Shown here: positions 8,603 through 16,375 of the stretch, in pieces
Layout: every line of letters begins with the position of its first letter
Position numbering within the stretch: the stretch's first letter is position 1
Assembly: GCF_008369115.1 (NCBI RefSeq)
Contig: NZ_VOAZ01000002.1
Location: forward strand, 124,001-188,000
From: Psychrobacter sp. ANT_WB68
GTDB lineage: Bacteria > Pseudomonadota > Gammaproteobacteria > Pseudomonadales > Moraxellaceae
Length of the DNA: 64,000 nt
Direction of reading: 5' to 3'
Position numbers and translations under genes: made by a program
Notes under the pieces: generated by a model
The model's database searches: none
Told to the model about the DNA's origin: nothing
Seen by the model: only the letters and a program-made list of their open reading frames with translations

Positions 8603-9742
8603 ATGTCATTAACTGCTATTAGTGCAAATCTATCTTCTACTAAGCTTACTTTACCTGTTGCTGTATTTGGCATGATGTTGGGGCTCGCTGGCTGTAATAA
8701 TGCATCGACGCCAACAGAAAACGTGGATGCTGAATCTGCGACAACTGGTACTGAACAATCTAGCACTGAGCAAGAAGTGGCCAAAGATGGCGCGACAGGG
8801 GCTGGTGGGCAAACGGTAACCATCTACTCATCACGTAATGAGCAGTTAATTAAACCATTATTAGACCGTTATACTGAGCAAACGGGCGTTAAAATTGAGC
8901 TGGTAACCGATAAAACTGGTCCACTGATGGCACGCTTGCAAGCGGAAGGTAAAAATACCCCTGCTGATATGCTGTTAACGGTTGATGCGGGTAACTTATG
9001 GCAAGCAGCAGAGCAGGGTTTATTACAACCAGTTGCCTCTAGCGTGTTAGAAAAAAACGTTCCTGCTAAATATCGTGATCCAAAAGGTATGTGGACAGGT
9101 CTATCATTGCGTGCCCGTACTATTTTTTATGATCCGAGTAAAGTTGATGCTGCCCAGCTATCAACCTATGCTGATTTGGCCGATCCAAAATGGAAAGGTA
9201 AGCTTTGTCTACGCTCATCAAAAGCGGTCTATAACCAATCATTGGTTGCCAGTATGATGGAAAATTTAGGCGAAGAAAAAACAGAACAAGTCATTCGTGG
9301 TTGGGTTGATAATTTAGCAACTGATGTCTTTAGTGACGATACCAACATGTTAGAAGCGATTGCCGCTGGTCAGTGTGAAGTAGGTATTGCCAATAGCTAC
9401 TATTATGGTCGTCTGCTTGATGAAAAGCCAAACTTCCCCGTCAAAATATTTTGGGCAAACCAAGGTACTACAGGAACGCATGTAAACATTTCTGGAGCGG
9501 GTGTGATAACAGGCTCAGACAATCCAGATGGCGCGCTGAAGTTGATGGAATGGTTATCCTCTGATGAAGCACAAGGTCTCTATGCCAGCTCTGATAAAGA
9601 ATATCCTGTGAAAGACGGTGTTGATGAGTCAGAAATGCTTAGATCTTGGGGCCCATTCAAACAAGATAGCATCAGCGTACAGAAATTTGGTGAGCTACAA
9701 ACCAAAGCCATTCAAATGATGGATAAAGCTGGTTATAAATAA
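8603..9742 (+). CDS. fbpA: Ferric-iron ABC transporter, substrate-binding lipoprotein (FbpA/FutA type)
   Basis: Captures Fe(III) and passes it to the inner-membrane permease. A lipoprotein signal ends in LGLAGC, with the lipidated Cys at about residue 31 of this start. The mature protein begins with a Thr/Glu/Ser-rich tether and then VTIYSSRNEQLIKPLL, the class start of FbpA/FutA proteins. The tyrosines in NSYYYGRL are the expected iron ligands. It is followed by matching permease and ATPase genes. An in-frame ATG at 8591 is possible; I prefer 8603 because GGGGAAAG lies just ahead of it. Iron rather than another substrate is inferred from the Tyr cluster and the Fur-like site. Confidence 0.88.
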   Translation: MSLTAISANLSSTKLTLPVAVFGMMLGLAGCNNASTPTENVDAESATTGTEQSSTEQEVAKDGATGAGGQTVTIYSSRNEQLIKPLLDRYTEQTGVKIELVTDKTGPLMARLQAEGKNTPADMLLTVDAGNLWQAAEQGLLQPVASSVLEKNVPAKYRDPKGMWTGLSLRARTIFYDPSKVDAAQLSTYADLADPKWKGKLCLRSSKAVYNQSLVASMMENLGEEKTEQVIRGWVDNLATDVFSDDTNMLEAIAAGQCEVGIANSYYYGRLLDEKPNFPVKIFWANQGTTGTHVNISGAGVITGSDNPDGALKLMEWLSSDEAQGLYASSDKEYPVKDGVDESEMLRSWGPFKQDSISVQKFGELQTKAIQMMDKAGYK

Positions 9743-9838
9743 CAGGCTAGAAGTAGCTGAGTGGTTGGTTTTTAGCTATTAGTTGTTAGTAAATGCTCAT
9801 CTAATAGCGTCATTATGCGTATGACACGGTAACTATTT

Positions 9839-11521
9839 ATGATAACAATGCCAGAAGCGTCTGCTAATCAAGACAATACTGTCAATGAAACTAATAATGA
9901 CAATAGTAGCCCATCTATTAGTCACGACCACGTCGTCCGCAAACGTATTATCTCGAAATCAGTCTTAGGACTGATTTCGTTGTTTATGCTAGTACCGATT
10001 TTAATCGTATTATTATCATGGACGCAGCCGGTCGCTGATATTTGGACCCACATGCGCGAATATGTACTGCCGCAAGTGTTAAAAAATACCGTCATTTTAT
10101 TGATGATGGTGACGGTGATTTCTGGCGTTGTCGGTACATTGCTTGCTTGGGTGACCAGTATGTACCGCTTCCCTGGACAGCGGTTTTTTACGTGGGCGCT
10201 GATGTTGCCCTTAGCCATACCAGCCTATGTATTGGCATTTGTTACCGTTGGTATCGTTGACTTTAGTGGACCGCTGCAAACCGCCTTAAGAGAGTTTGGT
10301 TTTGCTACTGCTATCCCATCGGTACGTAACGTCTGGGGCGCAGGTTTGGTATTGTCATTGGCATTTTATCCTTATGTCTATTTGCTGGCACGCCAAGCGT
10401 TTTTATCGCAAGGTAGGCGAGCAATTGAAGCAGGGCAGATGCTTGGGTTAAGTCGTCGCAAGGTATTTTTTCGGCTGGCATTACCACAAGCGCTACCGTG
10501 GATCATTGGCGGCTTGTTGCTCGCCAGTATGGAAACGCTTGCAGATTTTGGCGCAGTGTCGGTATTTAACGTCGATACTTTTACGACGGCAATTTATAAA
10601 GCCTGGTTTGGCTTCTTTAGTTTAACCACCGCCGCGCAGTTGGCCGCGCTATTAATCGGCGTGGTCTTTATCGTTGTCTTGTTTGAGCAGTATTGGCAAG
10701 CAAAGCGTGGTAGTACAGTAGCTCAAGGTAGCAGCCAACGTTTCGAAGCCAGTAAGCCTGCTAGGTGGGGCATGGCGTTACTTTGTACATTGGTATTTTT
10801 AGTGGCGTTTTTGATTCCTTTTTTGCAGCTGCTCTATTGGACTGCCTTAAATTTCCAGCAAGATTTTGATGCGCGTTATATTGATTTTGTCACTAATAGT
10901 CTTATGATTGCGAGCATGACCACCATATTTATCGCTTTTTTGGCGATTATTATTGCGTGGGTTAAGCGTCAATATCCGGATAAATCGACTAAGCTGATGA
11001 GTACCTTAGCCAATTTGGGTTATGTGGTGCCGGGTACGGTATTGGCAGTTGGGATATTTATTCCGATTGCGTGGCTTGATAATCAGCTGATAGCTTTTGG
11101 TATTACCTCAACGCAATTTTTATCTGGTAGTGTTATTGTGATGCTGCTAGCCTTATCGACGCGCTTTATGACCGTGAGCTTCCAGCCGGTCGATCGTCAG
11201 CTACAGCGCTTAACGGTCAATCAAGAAGCGGCTGCTAAATTACTCAGTGATAGCCCATATCAGCGCTGGCGGCAAGTGATGTTGCCTGTATTGAGCCCAG
11301 GGGTATTGACTGGGTTATTAATGGGCTTTGTCGAAGTCATGAAAGAGATGCCGATTACTTTAATGACGCGGCGGCAAGGCTGGGATACGTTGGCGGTACG
11401 GGTGTTTGAGATGACCAGTGAAGGCATGTGGGGACGCGCCGCATTGCCAAGTCTGTTGATTGTGTTGGTCGGTCTTATTCCTGTTTGGATATTGCTGCGT
11501 CAAAGCGATAAGCAAGGTTAA
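9839..11521 (+). CDS. fbpB: Ferric-iron ABC transporter, fused permease (FbpB type)
   Basis: Inner-membrane permease of 560 residues with two homologous halves, each with about six transmembrane segments. Each half carries an EAA loop for docking the ATPase: EAGQMLGLSRRKVFFRLALP in the first and EAAAKLLSDSPYQRW...MLP in the second. The first about 35 residues are a polar Asn/Ser/Asp-rich cytoplasmic tail. A second ATG lies 9 bases downstream of the chosen one. It lies between the binding protein and the ATPase gene, so the three encode one importer. The fused double-domain form is usual for the FbpB/ThiP group. Confidence 0.9.
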   Translation: MITMPEASANQDNTVNETNNDNSSPSISHDHVVRKRIISKSVLGLISLFMLVPILIVLLSWTQPVADIWTHMREYVLPQVLKNTVILLMMVTVISGVVGTLLAWVTSMYRFPGQRFFTWALMLPLAIPAYVLAFVTVGIVDFSGPLQTALREFGFATAIPSVRNVWGAGLVLSLAFYPYVYLLARQAFLSQGRRAIEAGQMLGLSRRKVFFRLALPQALPWIIGGLLLASMETLADFGAVSVFNVDTFTTAIYKAWFGFFSLTTAAQLAALLIGVVFIVVLFEQYWQAKRGSTVAQGSSQRFEASKPARWGMALLCTLVFLVAFLIPFLQLLYWTALNFQQDFDARYIDFVTNSLMIASMTTIFIAFLAIIIAWVKRQYPDKSTKLMSTLANLGYVVPGTVLAVGIFIPIAWLDNQLIAFGITSTQFLSGSVIVMLLALSTRFMTVSFQPVDRQLQRLTVNQEAAAKLLSDSPYQRWRQVMLPVLSPGVLTGLLMGFVEVMKEMPITLMTRRQGWDTLAVRVFEMTSEGMWGRAALPSLLIVLVGLIPVWILLRQSDKQG

Positions 11522-11559
11522 GCGCGTCTCTTATTAAATGCTCATAATTAAATAGCTAC

Positions 11560-11614
11560 ATTAAAAAGAACCCCATTAAAAAATAACCATATTAAAAAGA
11601 GCCTTATTAAAAAC
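11560..11614 (+). repeat. Short A-rich tandem repeat between fbpB and fbpC
   Basis: Four copies of ATTAAAAA occur at 15-16-base spacing, starting at 11560, 11575, 11591 and 11606, each followed by a variable C-rich half. They fill the middle of the 140-base spacer. The role is unknown; the array could affect transcript stability or be slippage-prone. Confidence 0.6.
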
Positions 11615-11661
11615 CGCGCTAATGATGGGTTTTATTCACTAATAGCTTACTGGTACTGTCT

Positions 11662-13074
11662 ATGTATACTGACTTGATGAACGATTCAACCAATCCAGCA
11701 GCGCCTAAATCTGTCAGGGTTGGCGGCAAGCCAAGACCGGAGTATGTAAAAAAAACACCCGTCACGTTATTAACCAAAGCTCAGATAGCACAGCTTCAAG
11801 CTGATAAAAGCTTGCCTCTAAACACCTTACATCAAGGCGTTTCAAATCAAAGTGTTCTAAATCAAGAAACAGCAGAACAAAGCAGCTTTCTAGATAACCA
11901 TGCTATTAATGCATTTAGTAAGAACACTAGCGCTGATGATGCTTATTTTAGCGTTCAAGATTTAATCGTTGGTTATGATGATACGATAATCGTTAATGGC
12001 TTATCGCTTGATTTGCAACAAGGTGAAATCGGTTGCTTTTTAGGCTATAGCGGCTGCGGTAAAACCACCGCATTGAGAGCAATTGCAGGCTTAGAGCAGA
12101 GCCGTGGTGGCAAGATTCGCTTAAATAATCAGCGTTTAACGGAGCAGACAGCACGTACTACCTTTGCAGTCGCGCCAGCCAAGCGCGGTATGGGCATGGT
12201 GTTTCAGGATTATGCTTTATTTGGACATTTGAGCGTGGCAAAAAACATCGCTTTCGGCCTTAATAAATGGTCGGCTGCTGACAAAAAAGCTCGAGTTAAA
12301 GAGATGCTAGAGCTTGTCGAATTATCTGAACACGCGGATAAGCGTCCTAGCGAACTATCGGGTGGACAGCAGCAGCGGGTAGCGTTGGCACGCGCATTGG
12401 CACCAAAACCCAAACTTTTGCTACTTGATGAACCGTTTTCTAACTTAGATGTGGTGCTACGTGAATCACTGGCGATGAACGTCCGTGATATCCTTAAACG
12501 CACCAATACTACTGCTATTTTGGTCACTCATGATCAAAACGAAGCCTTTGCTTTAGCTGATAAAGTCGGGGTGATGGATAAAGGTAAGTTGGTTCAATGG
12601 GCGACGCCAAGTGAGTTATATCATGAGCCGGTTAGTCCGTTTGTCGCTGAGTTTGTCGGCGAAGGGGCAATGATAGACGGTATCATCAAAGAAGGTCATG
12701 TCGAAACTGCGCTTGGGGATATTTATCGCCGCATGGAAGTCTATGATGAGTCAGGTCAGCCGCAGTATTGCGAGTATGACTATCCGAATGGTACACCGAT
12801 TAAGGTGCTAGTACGTCCCGATGATATCGTCCATGATGATGAAAGTACGCAGACGGCTTTAGTAGTCGGACGCGTATTTCGTGGGGCAAACTATCTTTAT
12901 CGCTTGCAGCTTGCCGATGGTCAAACCGTATTATCGTTAGTTGCCAGTCATCATAACCATGAGATTGGCTCGCAAATTGGTATCTTACCTATCCTAGAGC
13001 ATGTGGTAGTGTTTGATGAAAAAGACATCAATGCCACCACGTGGTCGGAGTATGATCGGTCAGAACGTGTGTAA
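11662..13074 (+). CDS. fbpC: Ferric-iron ABC transporter, ATP-binding protein (FbpC type)
   Basis: ATPase that drives the importer at the cytoplasmic face. Motifs: Walker A GYSGCGKTT (about residues 128-136), signature LSGGQQQRVALARAL, Walker B LLLLDEPFSNLD, switch histidine in ILVTHD, and a C-terminal TOBE-like region (VLVRPDDIV). It has 470 residues against about 350 for the family. The surplus is an N-terminal extension of roughly 95 polar residues before the ABC fold starts at FSVQDLIVGYDD. The extension is in frame from a clear ATG, with another ATG 15 bases later. The 140-base gap after fbpB holds an A-rich repeat. Confidence 0.9.
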   Translation: MYTDLMNDSTNPAAPKSVRVGGKPRPEYVKKTPVTLLTKAQIAQLQADKSLPLNTLHQGVSNQSVLNQETAEQSSFLDNHAINAFSKNTSADDAYFSVQDLIVGYDDTIIVNGLSLDLQQGEIGCFLGYSGCGKTTALRAIAGLEQSRGGKIRLNNQRLTEQTARTTFAVAPAKRGMGMVFQDYALFGHLSVAKNIAFGLNKWSAADKKARVKEMLELVELSEHADKRPSELSGGQQQRVALARALAPKPKLLLLDEPFSNLDVVLRESLAMNVRDILKRTNTTAILVTHDQNEAFALADKVGVMDKGKLVQWATPSELYHEPVSPFVAEFVGEGAMIDGIIKEGHVETALGDIYRRMEVYDESGQPQYCEYDYPNGTPIKVLVRPDDIVHDDESTQTALVVGRVFRGANYLYRLQLADGQTVLSLVASHHNHEIGSQIGILPILEHVVVFDEKDINATTWSEYDRSERV

Positions 13075-13119
13075 GACGTCAGATAGTTATCAAATTTAAA
13101 CTTGGCACTGCCTTTTAAA

Positions 13120-13137
13120 CTTAACGAAGACGTTAAG
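13120..13137 (-). terminator. Hairpin at the cmoM stop codon
   Basis: Seven-base perfect stem (13120-13126 with 13131-13137) and a four-base loop spanning the cmoM stop. It is followed on the minus strand by TTTAAAAGG. The T-tract is weak, so termination is only possible, not clear. The convergent fbpC ends 46 bases away. Confidence 0.35.
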
Positions 13138-14044
13138 CGTGACGCGTTGCCAATATATGCAAATAGCGCCCCAACCATTTATATGGCTCGAGTTGTGAGT
13201 AGCGCAGCTCCATGCGTATCACCGCATCAGGGTCGTTATGACCGCCACGTTTGAGCGGTGAATAATCATGAAATACGCGCAAGCCACTCGCAAGTATCGT
13301 TTGATACTCATGCGCCTTTAGCCAAGATTCAACCTCTTCTTTAGCGACTGGATGATTGGGTGTGAGGCTTTTTTTATTGTCCGCTTTATACTCGGTGTTA
13401 TCCAATAAATTAAAGTTACCCATGATTAGGTTGCGATAATCGAAACTCGCCGGATTATAAAAGCACAGCGAGAGCGCACCATTTTCAGTCAAATGCTTAT
13501 CGAAAAAATCCATCACAGCTGCCGGTTCTGCCAACCATTCAAGCAGCGCATGACACATAATCAAATCAAACTTCTCTGTGTTACCCGCTAGCTTCTCTTC
13601 AAGCTCTTGATAGGGGCATACATGCCAGGTGATATCCAGTTTTTCATTGTTTTGATTGCTTTCACCGCTTTGTACGACGCTCGCTTGGGCTTTCTCTAAC
13701 ATATTGGCTGAGATATCATTGATAACCAGCGTATGCCCTTGAAGGGCAAGCTCAATCGCAATCTGCGCCAGCCCTGCGCCCACATCTAGGATACGTAACG
13801 GTCGCCCAAGCGTTTGGCTCATGTTTGCACAATATTCAAAAATATCACGGCGCAATACTGCTAAACGAATGTCACCCTTTAAGCCGCCGTAAACCTTTTT
13901 TTCAAAGTGATCCGCAATCTCATCAAAGCTGCGATCTGTGCGCGTATCAGATTGTTCAACTAATGGTGTGATGGTTTGATTGCTTGGCTGGCTAGTTGCT
14001 TGACTAATGGATGGACTGCTTGCTTGGCTGATTTCCTGATTCAT
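13133..14044 (-). CDS. cmoM: tRNA 5-carboxymethoxyuridine methyltransferase
   Basis: SAM-dependent methyltransferase expected to convert cmo5U to its methyl ester (mcmo5U) at the wobble position of certain tRNAs. From about residue 38 the protein follows E. coli CmoM closely as I remember it: FDEIADHFEKKVYGGLKGDIR, the SAM-binding ILDVGAGLAQIAIELA, CHALLEWLAEPAAVMDFF, LSLCFYNPASF, GLRVFHDY, and RYSQLEPYKWLGRYLHI near the end. The first about 36 residues are a Ser/Gln/Thr-rich extension with SQATSQ-type repetition. The gene stands alone, convergent with fbpC. Assignment to CmoM rather than another small methyltransferase rests on recalled similarity. Confidence 0.85.
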   Translation of the reverse strand: MNQEISQASSPSISQATSQPSNQTITPLVEQSDTRTDRSFDEIADHFEKKVYGGLKGDIRLAVLRRDIFEYCANMSQTLGRPLRILDVGAGLAQIAIELALQGHTLVINDISANMLEKAQASVVQSGESNQNNEKLDITWHVCPYQELEEKLAGNTEKFDLIMCHALLEWLAEPAAVMDFFDKHLTENGALSLCFYNPASFDYRNLIMGNFNLLDNTEYKADNKKSLTPNHPVAKEEVESWLKAHEYQTILASGLRVFHDYSPLKRGGHNDPDAVIRMELRYSQLEPYKWLGRYLHILATRHA

Positions 14045-14306
14045 AACGGGCTCTGTTTTATCTAAAGTATTCGAAAGGGTTTTTCATAACTTTTTATTGG
14101 ATTTTAATAGGGTTTTAGCGTATAAATAGTAGCGTTGAAGCAATAATTTTCATTAAGCAATCTTACTTAAAATTCTATATTAAGGCTGTTTTTATTAAGG
14201 CTATCGTTAAAAGAATGTCTATTAAAATATCTTAACTAAGCTGCACCTACCAATTGCCAAGGATTCTAGGCAATTTTTTGCATTATCACTGCTAAGGATA
14301 GCAATC

Positions 14307-15950
14307 ATGGTCTTACCCAATTCCTCCATTATAAACAAACCCATCATGACGCGCGGCCTCTTATCGCTAGCCATTGCCAGTAGCTTATTGCTTGTTGGTT
14401 GTAATGATGATGACAATGAGCGTTTCGTTGAATCACCTTCGTCCTCTGCCAGCGCTAAGTTTGTAAAAACCTTTACGGCAAATGATATCAATAGTGGTCT
14501 TGGTCTGGGAAGTACGGCAACACCTGCAGCTAAGTGCGGCGTTACGATAGAAAAAGTCAGCTATGATACCAAAGGTGCCGCCGATGAAGATACCAATGCT
14601 ACGGCTGCTTTGATGCTACCTACTGGCGACGCTGCTGAATGCAAAGGTGATCGCCCAGTATTATTGTATGCGCATGGTACAACCACTGATAAAGGCTATG
14701 ACTTTTCCCAAGTAGGTAACACTAAAAATCCTGCGGTAGGGGAAGCCAACTTAATTGCCGCAAACTTTGCCGCTCAAGGCTATATCGTCGTCGCCCCTAA
14801 TTATGCAGGCTACGATGAATCGAAGCTTGACTACCATCCTTATTTGGTTGCCCAGCAGCAGTCGACCGACATGGTTGATGCGCTAGATAGCGCGCGTAGT
14901 ATTATCGAACGCAAAAAACGCGCCAATGATGCCAATTACAGCAAAATTGATGATTCAGGGAAGCTGTTTATCGCTGGTTACTCGCAAGGTGGCTATGTCA
15001 CTATGGCAACCGCAAGATTGCTAGAAGCGCAAAAGAAAGCAGTGACGGCGATTGCACCATCATCGGGCCCTTATGCGTTGGCCGCCTTTGGTGATGAAAT
15101 CTTTACAGGCAATGTCAATATTGGGGCGTCGCGCTTTGCACCATTACTTGGTATTGGCTTACAGGCAAAATACGGCAATATTTATACCAAGAAATCAGAT
15201 ATTTTCTTAGATAAGTATGCGGACGCGCAGTTGCCTAGTAATACCCCATTTGGTGAGTTAGTTCAAGCAGGAAAACTGCCTAACAATGCTTTATTCCAAA
15301 AGAATCCTAGCGATCCAAGGCTGGCAGATTTATCACAAGGTAAGCTGTTTTCTATTTTAGGTGGCTACGATGAGACGGATTATCTGATTAAAACGGATTT
15401 CCGAGCTGCTTACGTGGCTGATGCGCAAAAAAATCCTGATGGTTTAACGTTAGCCAATGGTAATAATTTACCGGCTGGCAATCCGCAAAACAACTTGCGT
15501 AAAGCATTAAAAGATAATGACTTACGTGGTTATGTGCCTACTATGCCAACGTTTATTTGTGGTGGCAACCAAGATCCGACTGTGTATTTCGATACCAATA
15601 CCGGCTCGATGGTAAACCTGCTACAGGCAGAAGTGGCTAAAAATTCTGCTAAGAAACTTAATGTTACGGTTTTAGATGTGGATGCAGATAATAAAGCAGA
15701 GCGCCCAGATAAGCAGGACTTTATCATGATTGGGCAGGCGTCAATGAATAAATGGGATGCGGTTGCTGTTAAAAATAGCGTACAAACCAATTTTAGTAAT
15801 AGTGTTAAGAAGATTAAGGATGATGCAGCCCCACAGGGCGGTGTAGCGTCGCTATTGGCGTTTTATACCAATTATCATGGCGGTTTGGTCAGTCCAGCCT
15901 GTACTGAGGCAACCCGCGAATTCTTTAATCAGGAATTTAAACCTGTTTAA
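14307..15950 (+). CDS. Lipoprotein alpha/beta hydrolase (lipase/esterase-like)
   Basis: Probable cell-surface or periplasmic esterase. A lipobox LLVGC follows a hydrophobic signal. The mature N-terminus is acidic (NDDDNERF) and then low-complexity Ser/Ala. The nucleophile elbow GYSQGG puts Ser at about residue 226, and the oxyanion-side motif is YAHGTTT. Candidate Asp (GNQDPTVYF) and His (TNYHGGL) complete the triad in the expected order. At about 547 residues it resembles secretory lipase-type or polyester-hydrolase-type proteins. An internal ATG at 14346 would give a shorter, more typical signal peptide, so the start is uncertain. The substrate is unknown. Confidence 0.8.
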   Translation: MVLPNSSIINKPIMTRGLLSLAIASSLLLVGCNDDDNERFVESPSSSASAKFVKTFTANDINSGLGLGSTATPAAKCGVTIEKVSYDTKGAADEDTNATAALMLPTGDAAECKGDRPVLLYAHGTTTDKGYDFSQVGNTKNPAVGEANLIAANFAAQGYIVVAPNYAGYDESKLDYHPYLVAQQQSTDMVDALDSARSIIERKKRANDANYSKIDDSGKLFIAGYSQGGYVTMATARLLEAQKKAVTAIAPSSGPYALAAFGDEIFTGNVNIGASRFAPLLGIGLQAKYGNIYTKKSDIFLDKYADAQLPSNTPFGELVQAGKLPNNALFQKNPSDPRLADLSQGKLFSILGGYDETDYLIKTDFRAAYVADAQKNPDGLTLANGNNLPAGNPQNNLRKALKDNDLRGYVPTMPTFICGGNQDPTVYFDTNTGSMVNLLQAEVAKNSAKKLNVTVLDVDADNKAERPDKQDFIMIGQASMNKWDAVAVKNSVQTNFSNSVKKIKDDAAPQGGVASLLAFYTNYHGGLVSPACTEATREFFNQEFKPV

Positions 15951-16000
15951 AATGCTTTCTAACTAAGCATATAAGTAGTTTTAATCTCACTCGCAAAAAG

Positions 16001-16028
16001 AACTGTATCCCTCGGATGCGGTTTTTTT
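16001..16028 (+). terminator. Terminator after the lipoprotein hydrolase
   Basis: Ten-base stem with three G-T pairs (16001-16010 with 16014-16023), a three-base loop, and a run of seven T residues. It is 50 bases past the hydrolase stop. Confidence 0.75.
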
Positions 16029-16172
16029 ATGAAACAGCCTTTAAAAACGGTAAAGAAAACACTCTGTCATTAAAGTCGTTTTGGTATATCTTACCAGATT
16101 CAGAAATCAGCGCTAATAAGCTGTTTTGCTTGATTTTAATAGCATCTAGAACCCCCTAAATTGACAAAAATG

Positions 16173-16181
16173 TGCTAAAAT
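16173..16181 (+). promoter_or_regulatory. Possible extended -10 promoter of gyrA
   Basis: TGCTAAAAT matches an extended -10 (TGnTATAAT) with one mismatch. A TTGACA at 16161 is too close to act as its -35. If this is used, the gyrA leader is about 190 bases. The remainder of the 15951-16375 spacer holds the upstream terminator and no gene I can see. Confidence 0.35.
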
Positions 16182-16375
16182 AGCTTCTTTTATTAAACAT
16201 TACTTTTAACAAAAACCGTATCGCCATTTTCCTATGGTTTTGATCGTTTGATGGTGCTTTTTAGAGTAGATATAGCAATCATAGTTGCGCGTTTGTGCAG
16301 CTATATTTTTGCATAAGCTGAAGCACTTTTAAGGCGCGCAATCCTTAGAGAAAGTATGTGAGTGAAGGAGTGTAT

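Noticed and set aside
16161..16166. TTGACA as -35 for gyrA
   Set aside because: The only -10-like hexamer is 9 bases away, too close to form a promoter with it.
16358..16375. GTG start for gyrA
   Set aside because: GAAGGAG is correctly placed for the ATG at 16376, and the family start aligns there.
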